Assembly (NCBI GenBank): GCA_964035575.1
Contig: OZ037846.1
Coordinates: 1,515,501 to 1,579,500, forward strand
Direction of reading: 5' to 3'
From: Rhynchopus sp. YZ270_cl-10
Taxonomy: Eukaryota; Euglenozoa; Diplonemea; Diplonemida; Diplonemidae
DNA length: 64,000 nucleotides
Part shown: positions 1-9,854 of the stretch, piece by piece
Position numbering within the stretch: position 1 is the first letter of the stretch
Layout: each line of letters opens with the position of its first letter
Program-made: the position numbers and the translations under genes
The notes under the pieces: generated by a model
Database searches by the model: none
Seen by the model: only the letters and a program-made list of their open reading frames with translations
Told to the model about the DNA's origin: nothing

Positions 1-185
1 CCCCGCAAAGGAGTACGTAGGCCCTTCAACGTGTGTGTGTCTGACGAAGTGTCAGGGATACGTACACGCAGCGCACCAGGTGCTCCCAAACGAACCGGAA
101 CAACTCAGTTTTGTTAAAGGGTCGTTTGTTAGCCCTCAATTTGGAGAGAAAAACACACCACCCACCAGCATACTAAATAAAAACC
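1..185 (+). promoter_or_regulatory. Conserved 5' leader of ankyrin gene A, copy 1
   Basis: This block precedes most genes of the family almost unchanged: a CCCCGCAAAGG motif, a GTACGTAGG motif, a GTGTGTGTCTGA stretch, then a purine-rich part ending AATAAAAACC before the ATG. Its conservation among paralogues suggests 5' UTR or promoter function. The upstream CT tract and CCAAT box seen in other copies lie outside the window here. Confidence 0.6.
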
Positions 186-2465
186 ATGTCGAAGCGACAC
201 GTGGATGTGGACACTACATTGGACGAGAACCCAACGAGAAGAAAGCTTTCTGCAGACGAGGTCTTGGTGGAGGCTGCCAAGAAGGGGGACACGACTGCTG
301 TGCGGGCGGGACTTGAGAAGCTCAGAACAGACACAGACAACAAAACAGTGGTCTTGGATGCTGTGCACGAGGCATGCAGAGGGAACCACGATGAATGCCT
401 CGCACTGCTTCTTCCGTATGTTGAGACAACGCAGATGGGGTTCGGGAACTTGCTGAGTGAGTGTGTCGACGCAGACCACGTTGCGTGCACGGAGGTCCTC
501 TTGCAGCATTGGAAGTCAGTCTGCAGCAACATGGCGATGGTCCCACACGGGCAAGAGGATACAGAAAGGCGTGCCTGTCCAGCCATGTGGGCAGACCCTG
601 CAGTGTGTCAGGTGCTCATTGATGCAGGGGCAGACATCGAAACAAAGAATGACATGGGACGTTCGCCTCTGCACTGGGCTTGCCGTTCAGGAGCACTTGC
701 GGTTGTGAAGTTGTTGGTGAAAGCAGGTGCGGGGGTGCGTGTCACAGACAACTTCGGATACACGTGTCTTATGTGTGCATCATCTCAGGGACACACCGAG
801 ACTGTGCGCTATCTTGTGGGTTTGAAGGATGTGGACGTGAATCACAAATGCGAGAACCGCTCTGCGATTTTCTCTGCAGTATGTGAAAATCACTCAGATG
901 TGGTGAAGGTTCTCATTGATGCAGGGGCAGACATCGAGGGAGAGGACGACGATGGACGTTCGCCACTGCTCGTGGCAAGTTGTGTCGCGAATGTCGAGAT
1001 TGTGAAAATGTTGGTGAGAGCAGGTGCGGGGGTGTGTGTCGCAGACAACGACGGGAACACATGTCTTGTATTTGCGGCCTATTCTGGACACACCGATACT
1101 GTGCGCTATCTTGTGGGCTTGCCAGAGGTGGACCTGAGTCACAAGGATAATGACGGCTGCACTGCGTTGCACTGCGCAGCTGATCAAAATCACTCAGATG
1201 TGGTGGAGGTGCTCATTGATGCAGGGGCTGATATCGAAGCAATGGATGACACGGGACGTTCGCCTCTGCACTGTGCTTGCCGTTCAGGAGCACTTGACGT
1301 TGTGAAGTTGTTGGTGAAAGCAGATGCAGGAGTGTGTGTCACAGACAACGACGGAAACACGTGTCTTATCCTTGCGGCCTATTCTGGGTACACCGAGACT
1401 GTGCGCTATCTTGTGGGCTTGCCGGGGGTGGACGTGAGTCACAAGGATAATGACAGCCATACTGCGTTGCACTGCGCAGCTGATCAAAATGATGTAGATG
1501 TGGTGGAGGTGCTCATTGAGGCAGTCGCTGATATCGAAACCAAGGACGACACGGGATGTCCGCCTCTGCACTGGGCTTGCCATTCAGGGGCACTTGATGT
1601 TGTGAAGCTGTTGGTGAAAGCAGGTGCGGGGGTGCGTGTCACAGACAACAAAGGACGCACGTGTCTTATGTGTGCATCAGAGCGTGGACGCACCGATACT
1701 GTGCGCTATCTTGTGGGCTTGCCACAGGTGGACGTGAGTCACAAAGATAATGACGGCTGCACTGCGTTGCACTGCGCAGCTGATCAAAAGCATGCAGATG
1801 TGGTGAAGGTGCTCATTGATGCAGGGGCTGATATCGACATGCAGGATAACATGGGACGTTCGCCTCTGCACTGGACTTGCCGTTTAGGAGCACTCGACGT
1901 TATGAAGCTGTTGGTGAAAGCAGGTGCGGGGGTGGGTGTGACGGACAACGACGGAAACACATGTCTTCTGCGTGCAACATTTCAGGGGCGCACTAATGAC
2001 GATACCGAGACTGTGCGCTATCTTCTCTGCCTGCCACAGGTGAACGTGAATGACTCAAATAACAGGGGCTTCACTTCACTGTACCGCGCAGTGTTGCGGA
2101 ATCACTCAGATGTGGTGAAGGTGCTCATTGACGCTGGGGCAGACGTCGAGGCAATGAACGATGGACGTACGCCTCTGCACTGTGCTTGTATGGTGGGAAA
2201 TCTTAAAAATGTGCAGATGTTGGTCGAAGCAGGTGCGGACGTGTGTGAGGTGGATGGAAAGGGTGACAGATGCCTCAGCGTTGCGGCTCGTCATGGACAC
2301 ACCGAGACTGTGCGCTATCTTGTGGGCTTGCCAGAGGTGGACGTGAACCACAGAAATTTGTTGGGCCACACTGCATTGGACCGTGCGAGGGTGGAACAGC
2401 ATTCAGGTGTGGTGCAGGTTCTCCTCGAGCACCGTGGGGAAGTCTTTGCGCAATCACTCACGTGA
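186..2465 (+). CDS. Ankyrin-repeat protein A, copy 1
   Basis: Intact 759-codon frame ending TGA. Residues 1-135 are the family-specific N-terminus, with a short basic patch (PTRRK, residues 16-20) that could be a nuclear signal, though this is inference. From about residue 136 there are some 19 ankyrin repeats arranged as 100-residue modules of three: an LIDAGADIE / SPLHxACRSG repeat, a VKAGAGVRVTDN / TCLxxAA repeat, and an LPEVDVSHKDNDG / TALHCAADQ repeat. The last module ends with an LLGHTALD repeat and a short tail. No signal peptide or membrane segment is visible. Ankyrin repeats bind proteins; the partner is unknown. The start is the first ATG after the conserved leader, and all paralogues share it. 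No intron is needed. Confidence 0.9.
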   Translation: MSKRHVDVDTTLDENPTRRKLSADEVLVEAAKKGDTTAVRAGLEKLRTDTDNKTVVLDAVHEACRGNHDECLALLLPYVETTQMGFGNLLSECVDADHVACTEVLLQHWKSVCSNMAMVPHGQEDTERRACPAMWADPAVCQVLIDAGADIETKNDMGRSPLHWACRSGALAVVKLLVKAGAGVRVTDNFGYTCLMCASSQGHTETVRYLVGLKDVDVNHKCENRSAIFSAVCENHSDVVKVLIDAGADIEGEDDDGRSPLLVASCVANVEIVKMLVRAGAGVCVADNDGNTCLVFAAYSGHTDTVRYLVGLPEVDLSHKDNDGCTALHCAADQNHSDVVEVLIDAGADIEAMDDTGRSPLHCACRSGALDVVKLLVKADAGVCVTDNDGNTCLILAAYSGYTETVRYLVGLPGVDVSHKDNDSHTALHCAADQNDVDVVEVLIEAVADIETKDDTGCPPLHWACHSGALDVVKLLVKAGAGVRVTDNKGRTCLMCASERGRTDTVRYLVGLPQVDVSHKDNDGCTALHCAADQKHADVVKVLIDAGADIDMQDNMGRSPLHWTCRLGALDVMKLLVKAGAGVGVTDNDGNTCLLRATFQGRTNDDTETVRYLLCLPQVNVNDSNNRGFTSLYRAVLRNHSDVVKVLIDAGADVEAMNDGRTPLHCACMVGNLKNVQMLVEAGADVCEVDGKGDRCLSVAARHGHTETVRYLVGLPEVDVNHRNLLGHTALDRARVEQHSGVVQVLLEHRGEVFAQSLT

Positions 2466-2743
2466 CGACATCGATTCCCTCATTAAAAACGACCTTTTTA
2501 GGGCGCTCGGGATCCTTCACGGAAGCATTGATGGCACTAAAGCCATACCCGTTCTTCGCAGATTCCGCATCTGATCCGTTTGTGGAGTGGGAGGGTTTGC
2601 GGGCTGGCCAAGTTGCCTTCCCTCGTCGCATGAGCACACCACCACCCAGCCACCAAACCCAAAAAAACCCCCCCAAAGTGCTATTTTCTGCTATTTTGGG
2701 GTCGTCAGCCACACCAATAATGCATCAGAACAAATGAAAAATG
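2466..2743. other. Spacer between genes A and B
   Basis: The spacer starts just after gene A with a stretch also found downstream of genes B and D (CGACATCGATTCCCTCATT). It contains a short proline-codon-like and C-rich part and no convincing gene. The same spacer follows gene A in all three copies, with a few substitutions in the third. Confidence 0.6.
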
Positions 2744-2992
2744 CCTCTCTCTCTCTCTCTCTCTTTTCTCCTATCCAATGAATTCTGTTCCTCAACTTAT
2801 TTCACTCTTCCCCACAAAGGAGTACGTAGGCCTACAACGTGTGTGTGTCTGAAGAAGTGTCAGGGATACGTACACGCAGCGCACCAGGTGTACCGAACGA
2901 ACCGGAACAACTCAGTTTTGTTAAAGGGTCGTTTGTTAGCCCTCAATTTGGAGAGAAAAACACACCACCCACCAGCATACTAAATAAAAACC
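2744..2992 (+). promoter_or_regulatory. CT tract, CCAAT box and leader of ankyrin gene B, copy 1
   Basis: A (CT)n tract at 2744-2768 is followed by a CCAAT at 2775-2779, a pyrimidine-rich stretch ending CTTCCCCACAAAGG, and the conserved leader up to the ATG at 2993. The same order of CT tract, CCAAT and leader stands before the other A, B and C genes, which makes it the best promoter candidate of the family. Function is inferred from conservation only. Confidence 0.55.
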
Positions 2993-4948
2993 ATGTCGAA
3001 GCGACACGTGGATGTGGACACTACATTGGACGAGAACCCACCAAAGAGAAGAAAGCTTTCTGCAGACGAGGTCTTGGTGGAGGCTGCCAAGAAGGGGGAC
3101 ACGACTGCTGTGCGGGCGGGACTTGAGAAGCTCAGCCCAGACACAGACAACAAAACAGTGTTCTTGGATACTGTGCACGAGGCATGCAGAGGGAACCACG
3201 ATGAATGCCTCGCACTGCTTCTTCCGTATGTTGAGACAACGCAGATGGGGTTCGGGAACTTGCTGAGTGAGTGTGTCGACGCAGACCACGTTGCGTGCAC
3301 GGAGGTCCTCTTGCAGCATTGGAAGTCAGTCTGCAGCAACATGGCGATGGTCCCACACGGGCAAGAGGATACAGAAAGGCGTGCCTGTCCAGCCATGTGG
3401 GCAGACCCTGCAGTGTGTCAGGTGCTCATTGATGCAGGGGCAGACATCGAAACAAAGGACGACATGGGACGTTCGCCTCTGCACTGGGCTTGCCGTTCAG
3501 GAGCACTTGCAGTTGTGAAGCTGTTGGTGAAAGCAGGTGCGTGGGTGCGTGTCACAGACAACTTCGGAAACACGTGTCTTATGTGTGCATCATCTCAGGG
3601 ACACACCGAGACTGTGCGCTATCTTGTGGGTTTGGAGGATGTGGACCTGAATAACAAAGGCTACTACAGCTGCTCTGCGTTGGTCTCTGCAGTATGTGAA
3701 AATCATGCAGATGTGGTGAAGGTGCTCATTGATGCAGGGGCAGACATCGAGGGAGAGGACGACGATGGACGTTCGCCACTGCTCATAGCAAGTTGTGTTG
3801 CGAATGTCGAGATTGTGAAAATGTTGGTGAAAGCAGGTGCGGGGGTGCGTGTCGCAGACAACGAAGAAAACACATGTCTTATCCTTGCGGCCCATTGTGG
3901 ACACACCGAGACTGTGCGCCATCTTGTGGGCTTGCCAGAGGTGGACCTGGGTCACAAGGATAGGGACGGCTTCACTGCGTTGCACTGCGCAGCTGATGAA
4001 AAGCACTCCGATGTGGTGGTGGTGCTCATTGATGCAGGGGCTGATATCGAAGCAAAGGACTGCACGGGACGTTCGCCTCTTCACGTGGCTTGCCGTTCAG
4101 GAACACTTGACGTGGTGAAGTTGTTGGTGAAAGCAGGTGCGGGGGTGCGTGTCACAGACAACGAAGAAAACACATGTCTTATCATTGCGGCCCATTCTGG
4201 ACACACCGAGACTGTGCGCTATCTTGTGGGCTTGCCACAGGTGGACGTGAGTCACAAAGATAATGACGGCTGCACTGCGTTGCACTGCGCAGCTGATCAA
4301 AATGATGCAGATGCGATGGAGGTGCTCATTGATGCAGGCGCTGATATCGAAGCAATGGACGACACGGGATGTCCTCTTCTGTACTGGGCTTGCCATTCAG
4401 GAGTACTTTCAGTTGTGAAGCTGTTGGTGAAAGCAGGTGCGGGGGTGCGTGTCACAGACAACGAAGGAATCACGTGTCTTATGTGTGCATCAGAGCATGG
4501 ACGCACAGAGACTGTGCGCTATCTTCTGGGACTGCCAGAGGTGGACGTGAATGACTCAAATAACAGTGGCCCCACTTCACTGCACCGCGCAGTGTTGCGG
4601 AAGCACTCAGATGTGGTGAAGGTGCTCATTGACGCTGGGGCAGACGTCGAAGCAATGAACGATGGACGTACGCCTCTGCACTGTGCTTGTGTAGCGGGTA
4701 ATCCTGAAATTGTGCAGATGTTGGTCGAAGCAGGTGCGGACGTGTGTGCGGTGGATAACAAGAGTGACAGATGCCTCAGCATTGCGGCTCGTTATGGACA
4801 CACCGAGACTGTGCGTTATCTTGTGGGCTTGCCAGAGGTGGACGTGAACCACAGAAATTTGTTGGGCCACACTGCATTGGACTGTGCGAGGAAGAAACAA
4901 CATGCAGATGTGGTGCAGGTTCTCCTCGAGCAGCACTCCCACACGTGA
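2993..4948 (+). CDS. Ankyrin-repeat protein B, copy 1
   Basis: Intact 651-codon frame. The N-terminus matches gene A but has PPKRRK at residues 16-21, a better nuclear-signal candidate than PTRRK. Five 100-residue three-ankyrin modules follow from about residue 136. The C-terminus ends QVLLEQHSHT rather than the EHRGEVFAQ-type tail of genes A, C, E and F, because the reading frame runs into different 3' sequence. It is about one module shorter than gene A. A soluble scaffold or protein-binding role is likely from the fold, but no partner can be inferred. The downstream spacer differs from that of gene A. Confidence 0.9.
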   Translation: MSKRHVDVDTTLDENPPKRRKLSADEVLVEAAKKGDTTAVRAGLEKLSPDTDNKTVFLDTVHEACRGNHDECLALLLPYVETTQMGFGNLLSECVDADHVACTEVLLQHWKSVCSNMAMVPHGQEDTERRACPAMWADPAVCQVLIDAGADIETKDDMGRSPLHWACRSGALAVVKLLVKAGAWVRVTDNFGNTCLMCASSQGHTETVRYLVGLEDVDLNNKGYYSCSALVSAVCENHADVVKVLIDAGADIEGEDDDGRSPLLIASCVANVEIVKMLVKAGAGVRVADNEENTCLILAAHCGHTETVRHLVGLPEVDLGHKDRDGFTALHCAADEKHSDVVVVLIDAGADIEAKDCTGRSPLHVACRSGTLDVVKLLVKAGAGVRVTDNEENTCLIIAAHSGHTETVRYLVGLPQVDVSHKDNDGCTALHCAADQNDADAMEVLIDAGADIEAMDDTGCPLLYWACHSGVLSVVKLLVKAGAGVRVTDNEGITCLMCASEHGRTETVRYLLGLPEVDVNDSNNSGPTSLHRAVLRKHSDVVKVLIDAGADVEAMNDGRTPLHCACVAGNPEIVQMLVEAGADVCAVDNKSDRCLSIAARYGHTETVRYLVGLPEVDVNHRNLLGHTALDCARKKQHADVVQVLLEQHSHT

Positions 4949-6505
4949 CGACATCGATTCCCTCATTAAAAACGAGCACCTTTTTAGGGCGCTCGGGATC
5001 CTTCACGGAAGCATTGACGGCACTAAGGCCACACCCGTTCTTCGCAGATGCCGCATCTTGGCAGAGAGTGAGTGCAGGGAGGGGAGGTCTTACGGAGGAA
5101 GGTGAACACCTGACGCCTGACGATAGCCGAGAAGGGCAAACTCCACGCTCTCACCGTGCTGGCAGGGATTGGCGAGATGTTTTGGTCCAGGAGTATTTTT
5201 ATGAACTTTAAAAAAATTTCGCCACTCGGGGACTCGTCGGCAGAATGGTTTCTTCCTCCTCCTCCTCTTCCTCTTCCCCAGCAGTATTACATCGGGCACC
5301 CTGCGTTGTTCTTCTTCAGGCGCTTTGCGGCTTCCTCGCCCTGCCGCTTCAGGGTTGCTGATGCCCCTCCTGAGGGAGGGGAAGAAGGAGATCTGAGATA
5401 GATAGAGAGTACCTAAAAGACCCGCGAGGGGCGAACAGCAATGATAAAAACGGAGAGGAGGGGAGGGGGATACTTTTATCTCGAAATAGGCGCTACGATG
5501 AGGGGGGCGAATGTGGAAGCCGAAACAACCCAAAACAAAACCCAACAAAAAATCTGATGAAGATGGTGTGGTGATTTGGTGAGGGTAGAGACTGAAACAT
5601 AAACGGACCCCGGTCAACCAGGACAAAGCCTGAGGAAAATCAAATAAATATTCTGCCAAATAGCAGTGTGCGTGCCATATCAAATCAAAAGAACGGTAGT
5701 CTGTATCAAACACGCAGCGAAGCTGCTCCGCTAAAGCGTGTTTCAGCGAGACAGAGAGAGAGAGAGACCCGGGGGCTTGTTGAAGGGACGGAGCGGGAAA
5801 AGGAAAAGAAAAAAGGTTTATTCCGAAGGCTGTCTTTGTGTACTAAGGTTACCTCAGAGAGAAGATGCGATTGTCTCACAAAACTTTTATTATTATTTTT
5901 GCTTTTTTCTGCCAACATAAACCTGTGGTCCACACCCTTCTAGCCTTTTTGACCACCACTGTGTAGCCTGAACAGATTTGGCCAAGTGCCATTTCATCTG
6001 CGGTCTTTCTTTTTTTCACCTGAGTCGGAGAGGTGAACAGAGCATCTAGTCGACAGTAAGGAGTCCGAGAGAAACAGGCAAGGCGACGGCTGCGTGTGGA
6101 ACTCATACAAAGTGTAGTTTTCCACCAGCGCACAATCAACTGGCGTCCCAAGGTTTTGTGCGACTCTTCAAATTTTCTGCACCCAACAAACACCATCTCA
6201 TCACCGTCTCAGCTTCCTTCACAAGCAAAAGAAAATAGGGCAAAAGTAGCGTACCATGCGCCTGCGGCGCTCTTACTGTCTTCATTAAAACAAAAGCATA
6301 TTGGCAAAACTGCGAATAGTGCAATTTTATTTCGCCTGCGGCGCCCACCTCCTTCCCCTCTCCTCGTGGGTGCAGGGAGTCGCGACGGCTCGGCAAAAGC
6401 GGGGGGACCAAATTTTGAGACCAAAAACCAAGCGGAAGCCCTGCTTACTAAGTTAGACAGAAAAAATGGTCCCAAAAACAATAGTGCATCAGAACAAATG
6501 AAAAT
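4949..6505. other. Spacer between genes B and C
   Basis: About 1.5 kb without a convincing gene. It holds CTT/CCT-rich runs near 5260, an A/G-rich tract near 5755, a T-rich stretch near 5885 and, at 5990-6105, a dispersed block with TTTTTTTCACCTGAGTCGG. A hairpin-bearing GTACCATGCGCC motif lies at 6250. A 207-codon frame on the minus strand (5090-5713) is broken in the paralogous spacer after gene D and resembles no family I know. Confidence 0.6.
5990..6105 (+). repeat. Spacer repeat S1 (CACCTGAGTCGG block)
   Basis: A roughly 115-bp block (CCATTTCATCT, a T run, CACCTGAGTCGGAGAG, then AACAGGCAAGGCGACGG) that recurs in the spacers after genes B, C and D, at about 8555-8670, 15659-15774, 18224-18339 and 29559-29675. 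It sits a few hundred bases or more downstream of each gene. I see no RNA polymerase III boxes, so it is probably a shared ancestral spacer segment rather than a SINE. Confidence 0.6.
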
Positions 6506-6758
6506 GCCTCCCTCCCTCCCCCTCTCTCTTTTCTCCTATCCAATGAATTCTGTTCCTCAACTTATTTCACTCTTCCCCGCAAAGGAGTACGTAGGTCCTA
6601 CAACGTGTGTGTGTCTGAAGAAGTGTCAGGGATACGTACACGCAGCGCACCAGGTGCTCCAAACGAACCGGAACAACTCAGTTTTGTTAAAGGGTCGTTT
6701 GTTAGCCCTCAATTTGGAGAGAAAAACACACCACCCACCAGCATACTAAATAAAAACC
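6506..6758 (+). promoter_or_regulatory. CT tract, CCAAT box and leader of gene C, copy 1
   Basis: The C-rich CT tract is interrupted here (CCTCCCTCCC). CCAAT lies at 6540-6544, and the conserved CCCCGCAAAGG leader runs to the ATG at 6759. The order matches the gene B upstream region. Confidence 0.5.
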
Positions 6759-8430
6759 ATGTCGAAGCGACACGTGGATGTGGACACTACATTGCACGAG
6801 AACCCACCAAAGAGAAGAAAGCTTTCTGCAGACGAGGTCTTGGTGGAGGCTGCCAAGAAGGGGGACACGACTGCTGTGCGGGCGGGACTTGAGAAGCTCA
6901 GAACAGACACAGACAACAAAACAGTGGTCTTGGATGCTGTGCACGAGGCATGCAGAGGGAACCACGATGAATGCCTCGCACTGCTTCTTCCGTATGTTGA
7001 GACAACGCAGATGGGGTTCGGGAACTTGCTGAGTGAATGTGTCGACGCAGACCACGTTGCGTGCACGGAGGTCCTCTTGCAGCATTGGAAGTCAGTCTGC
7101 AGCAACATGGTGATGGTCCCACACGGGCAAGAGGATACAGAAAGGCGTGCCTGTCCAGCCATGTGGGCAGACCCTGCAGTGTGTCAGGTGCTCATTGATG
7201 CAGGGGCAGACATCGAAACAAAGGACTACATGGGACGTTCGCCTCTGCACTGGGCTTGCCGTTCAGGAGCACTTGACGTTGTGAAGCTGTTGGTGAAAGC
7301 AGGTGCGGGGGTGCGTGTCACAGACAACAAAGGTTACACATGTCTTATTCGTGCATCAGAGCATGGACGCACTGAGACTGTGCGCTATCTTGTGAACCTG
7401 CCACAGGTGGACCTGAGGCACAAGGATAATGAGAGCTACACTGCGTTGCACTGCGCAGCAGGTGCACAACATGCGGATGTGGTGAAGGTGCTAATTGATG
7501 CAGGGGCAGATATCGAAATAAAGAATGAACTTGGACGTCCGCCTCTTATCGTGGCTTGTCATTCTGGAGCACTTGACGTTGTGAAGCTGTTGGTGAAAGC
7601 AGGTGCGGGGGTGCGTGTCACAGACAACGAAGGTTACACATGTCTTATCCTTGCTGCCTATTGTGGACACACCGAGACTGTGCGCTATCTTGGGCTTGCC
7701 ACAGGTGGACGTGAATCACAAGGGTAATGACGGCTGGTCTGCGATTTTCTCTGCAGTGCGTCAAAAGCATGCAGCTGTGGTGGAAGTACTCATTGATGCA
7801 GGGGCAGGTTTCGCAATATTCGGAATAATGGTTGATACGGGGCGTTCACCTCTTCACGAGGCTTGCCGTTCAGGAGCACTTTCAGTTGTGAAGCTGTTGG
7901 TGAAAGCAGGTGCGGGTGTGCGTGTCACAGACAACGACGGACGCACGTGTCTTATGTGTGCATCAGAGCATGGACGCACCGAGACTGTGCGCTATCTTCT
8001 CTGCCTGCCACAGGTGGACGCGAATAACTCAGGTAACAGGGGTTACACTTCAGTGCACCGCGCAGTGTTACGGAAGCACTCAGATGTGGTGAAGGTGCTC
8101 ATTGACGCTGGGGCAGACGTCGATGCAAAGGACAGCAAGGGACGTACGCCTCTGCACTGTGCTTGTACGGTGGAATATCCTGAAAATGTGCAGATGTTGG
8201 TCGAAGCAGGTGCGGACGTGTGTGCGGTGGATGACAAGAGTGACAGATGCCTCAGCGTTGCGGCTCGTCATGGACACACCGAGACTGTGCGCTATCTTGT
8301 GGGCTTGCCAGAGGTGGACGTGAACCACAGAAATTTGTTGGGCCACACTGCATTGGACTGTGCGAGGGTGAAACAGCATGCAGATGTGGTGCAGGTTCTC
8401 CTCGAGCACCGTGGGGAAGTCTTTGCATAA
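6759..8430 (+). pseudogene. Ankyrin-repeat gene C, copy 1 (frameshifted)
   Basis: The N-terminus matches A and B (PPKRRK present; His instead of Asp at residue 13). The frame runs 322 codons to 7727. Near 7691 the usual CTTGTGGGCTTGCC reads CTTGGGCTTGCC, a 2-bp loss. Ankyrin coding resumes in another frame and continues to the TAA at 8428-8430 with a tail of EHRGEVFA. Without the loss there would be about four three-ankyrin modules. The third module also carries an unusual AGFAIFGIMVDTG stretch. A truncated 322-residue product with about five repeats could still be made, so loss of function is not certain. The identical lesion is present in copy 2. Confidence 0.85.
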
Positions 8431-9601
8431 TAAGGTATATTGTGCGTGTCTGTTTTCGGCAACTGAACTAAACACTCCCACTGAGGTTACACCTTGTGGG
8501 ATCGGCATTGCGAGAAGTCATTCGACAGACTTTGAGAATTGCCTGAACATGCCTACCATTTCATCTCCGGTCTTTCTTTTTTTCACCTGAGTCGGAGAGA
8601 GGTGAACAGAGGATCTAGTCGACAGTACGGAGTCCGAGAGAAACAGGCAAGGCGACGGCTGCGTGTGGAAATCAGACAAAGGGTGGTGACTGCACTTTTC
8701 ATGTCTTTTCAATCATTCCCAGGGCTTTCCGCAGGGGGGAGAATGAAAAGATATGGGGACCAGCCTGCGCTTGAGCATTCTGAGGCTTCCTATTTGGACT
8801 TTTCCAGATTTTTTGCATTTTTTCGTACCGTCCTGTCCCCGTACGTTCAAATACAGGCATAAAGTACGGTTCCAGCTTCCCCTGCTCCTCTCACAAATAA
8901 GCCAACAACGGGAGGCAACCGCGAACCCTGTGTTCGCGTCAGTTGCAGGCAAACGTCCACCATCAGAGACATCTGAGGTTGTGTACAAGAAGAAGGAGAA
9001 GTCGTGTCAATCTCATTCAATTATGAGGGTTGGAAGACGGAGGAGATCTAAAATGTTGCGTACTGTGGCTTCGCCTGGAACCTTTGGGTGCCAGGACCGG
9101 CGCTTCTTTTATAGATGTACTGTGGTTACTGATAAGAAGTCTGACACTCCCTGCGGCTTGTGGTTCACCCTCCCACCCTCGCGCCTTCCACGATTTTGTG
9201 CATCAGAGGGGGGAAAGCGCGTCACCTCTCGGCACTGGCAGGGAGTCGCGTGCACGAAGCGACCGCTTTTATGGGGAAAGCTCGGGGCCCAAATCACCCC
9301 GTAGGGGTCATTGACGAGAGCCCTGACAACAAGGCGCGTACTTATTTTTTTCCACCTTTTTTTTTTGGCTGGCCCCCCTGGAAGGCCAAAACCCCAAATC
9401 CTGCGGAAAGCCCTGCATTACCCTAAAAAAGAAAACAAACGAAAAAAGAAGCCAAACCCTTTCAAGAAGTGGCATTTTTTGCGCATGACAAGAATGAAGC
9501 TCGACGTTGGTGGGTTATTCATCAATACAACAAGATGGCTTCGGGTAACAGTTCAGTGCCGTGCCTAAGTTAGACAGAAAAAAAATGGCCCCAAAAAACA
9601 A
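8431..9601. other. Spacer between gene C and the next gene A
   Basis: No convincing gene. It contains the S1 block (8555-8670), dispersed repeat S2 (8931-9300), a T-rich stretch near 9350 and a stretch close to the CT tract that is also found before gene E. The 183-codon frame at 8753-9304 crosses S2 and looks accidental, because the related copy at the right end of the window is not open in the same frame. Confidence 0.6.
8931..9300 (-). repeat. Dispersed repeat S2, copy in unit 1
   Basis: About 370 bp matching, on the opposite strand and with divergence, bases 63640-64000 of this window. Shared landmarks are CCACAAGCCG, CAGTACATCTATA, the CACCCAAAGG block, a GGCGAAGCCAC hairpin next to GTACGCAACATTT, and a KRPPSETSEVV-like frame near one end. 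A shorter part occurs at 41336-41440 and 58840-58935. Probably an old mobile repeat; class unknown. Confidence 0.65.
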
Positions 9602-9854
9602 TATCTCTCTCTCTCTCTCTCTCTCTTTTCTCCTATCCAATGAATTCTGTTCCAACTTATTTCACTCTTCCCCGCAAAGGAGTACGTAGGCCCTTCAACG
9701 TGTGTGTGTCTGACGAAGTGTCAGGGATACGTACACGCAGCGCACCAGGTGCTCCCAAACGAACCGGAACAACTCAGTTTTGTTAAAGGGTCGTTTGTTA
9801 GCCCTCAATTTGGAGAGAAAAACACACCACCCACCAGCATACTAAATAAAAACC
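9602..9854 (+). promoter_or_regulatory. CT tract, CCAAT box and leader of gene A, copy 2
   Basis: (CT)n from about 9604, CCAAT at 9637-9641, then the CCCCGCAAAGG leader to the ATG at 9855. It shows what stands upstream of gene A copy 1, which the window edge cuts off. Confidence 0.55.

Larger units (their letters stand above)
1..9669 (+). repeat. Tandem segmental unit, copy 1 (ankyrin genes A, B, C)
   Basis: The first 9669 bases recur at offset 9669. Every coding frame, spacer and microsatellite I compared between the two copies is the same, including the 2-bp deletion in gene C. The unit holds gene A, gene B, broken gene C and their spacers. The window starts inside the leader of gene A, so the array may continue to the left. 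Very recent duplication and an assembly artefact are both possible explanations of the identity. Confidence 0.95.

Noticed and set aside
129-2402. Minus-strand and shifted frames inside the ankyrin genes (for example those rich in CINEHLHHI)
   Set aside because: They mirror the regular codon use of the repeats and recur wherever ankyrin modules do; shadows of the + strand genes.
5090-5713. 207-codon open frame on the minus strand of the B-to-C spacer, repeated at 14759-15382
   Set aside because: Identical copies prove nothing here because the whole block is duplicated. In the paralogous spacer after gene D the frame is broken and has a 95-bp difference. Composition is low-complexity and no domain is recognised.
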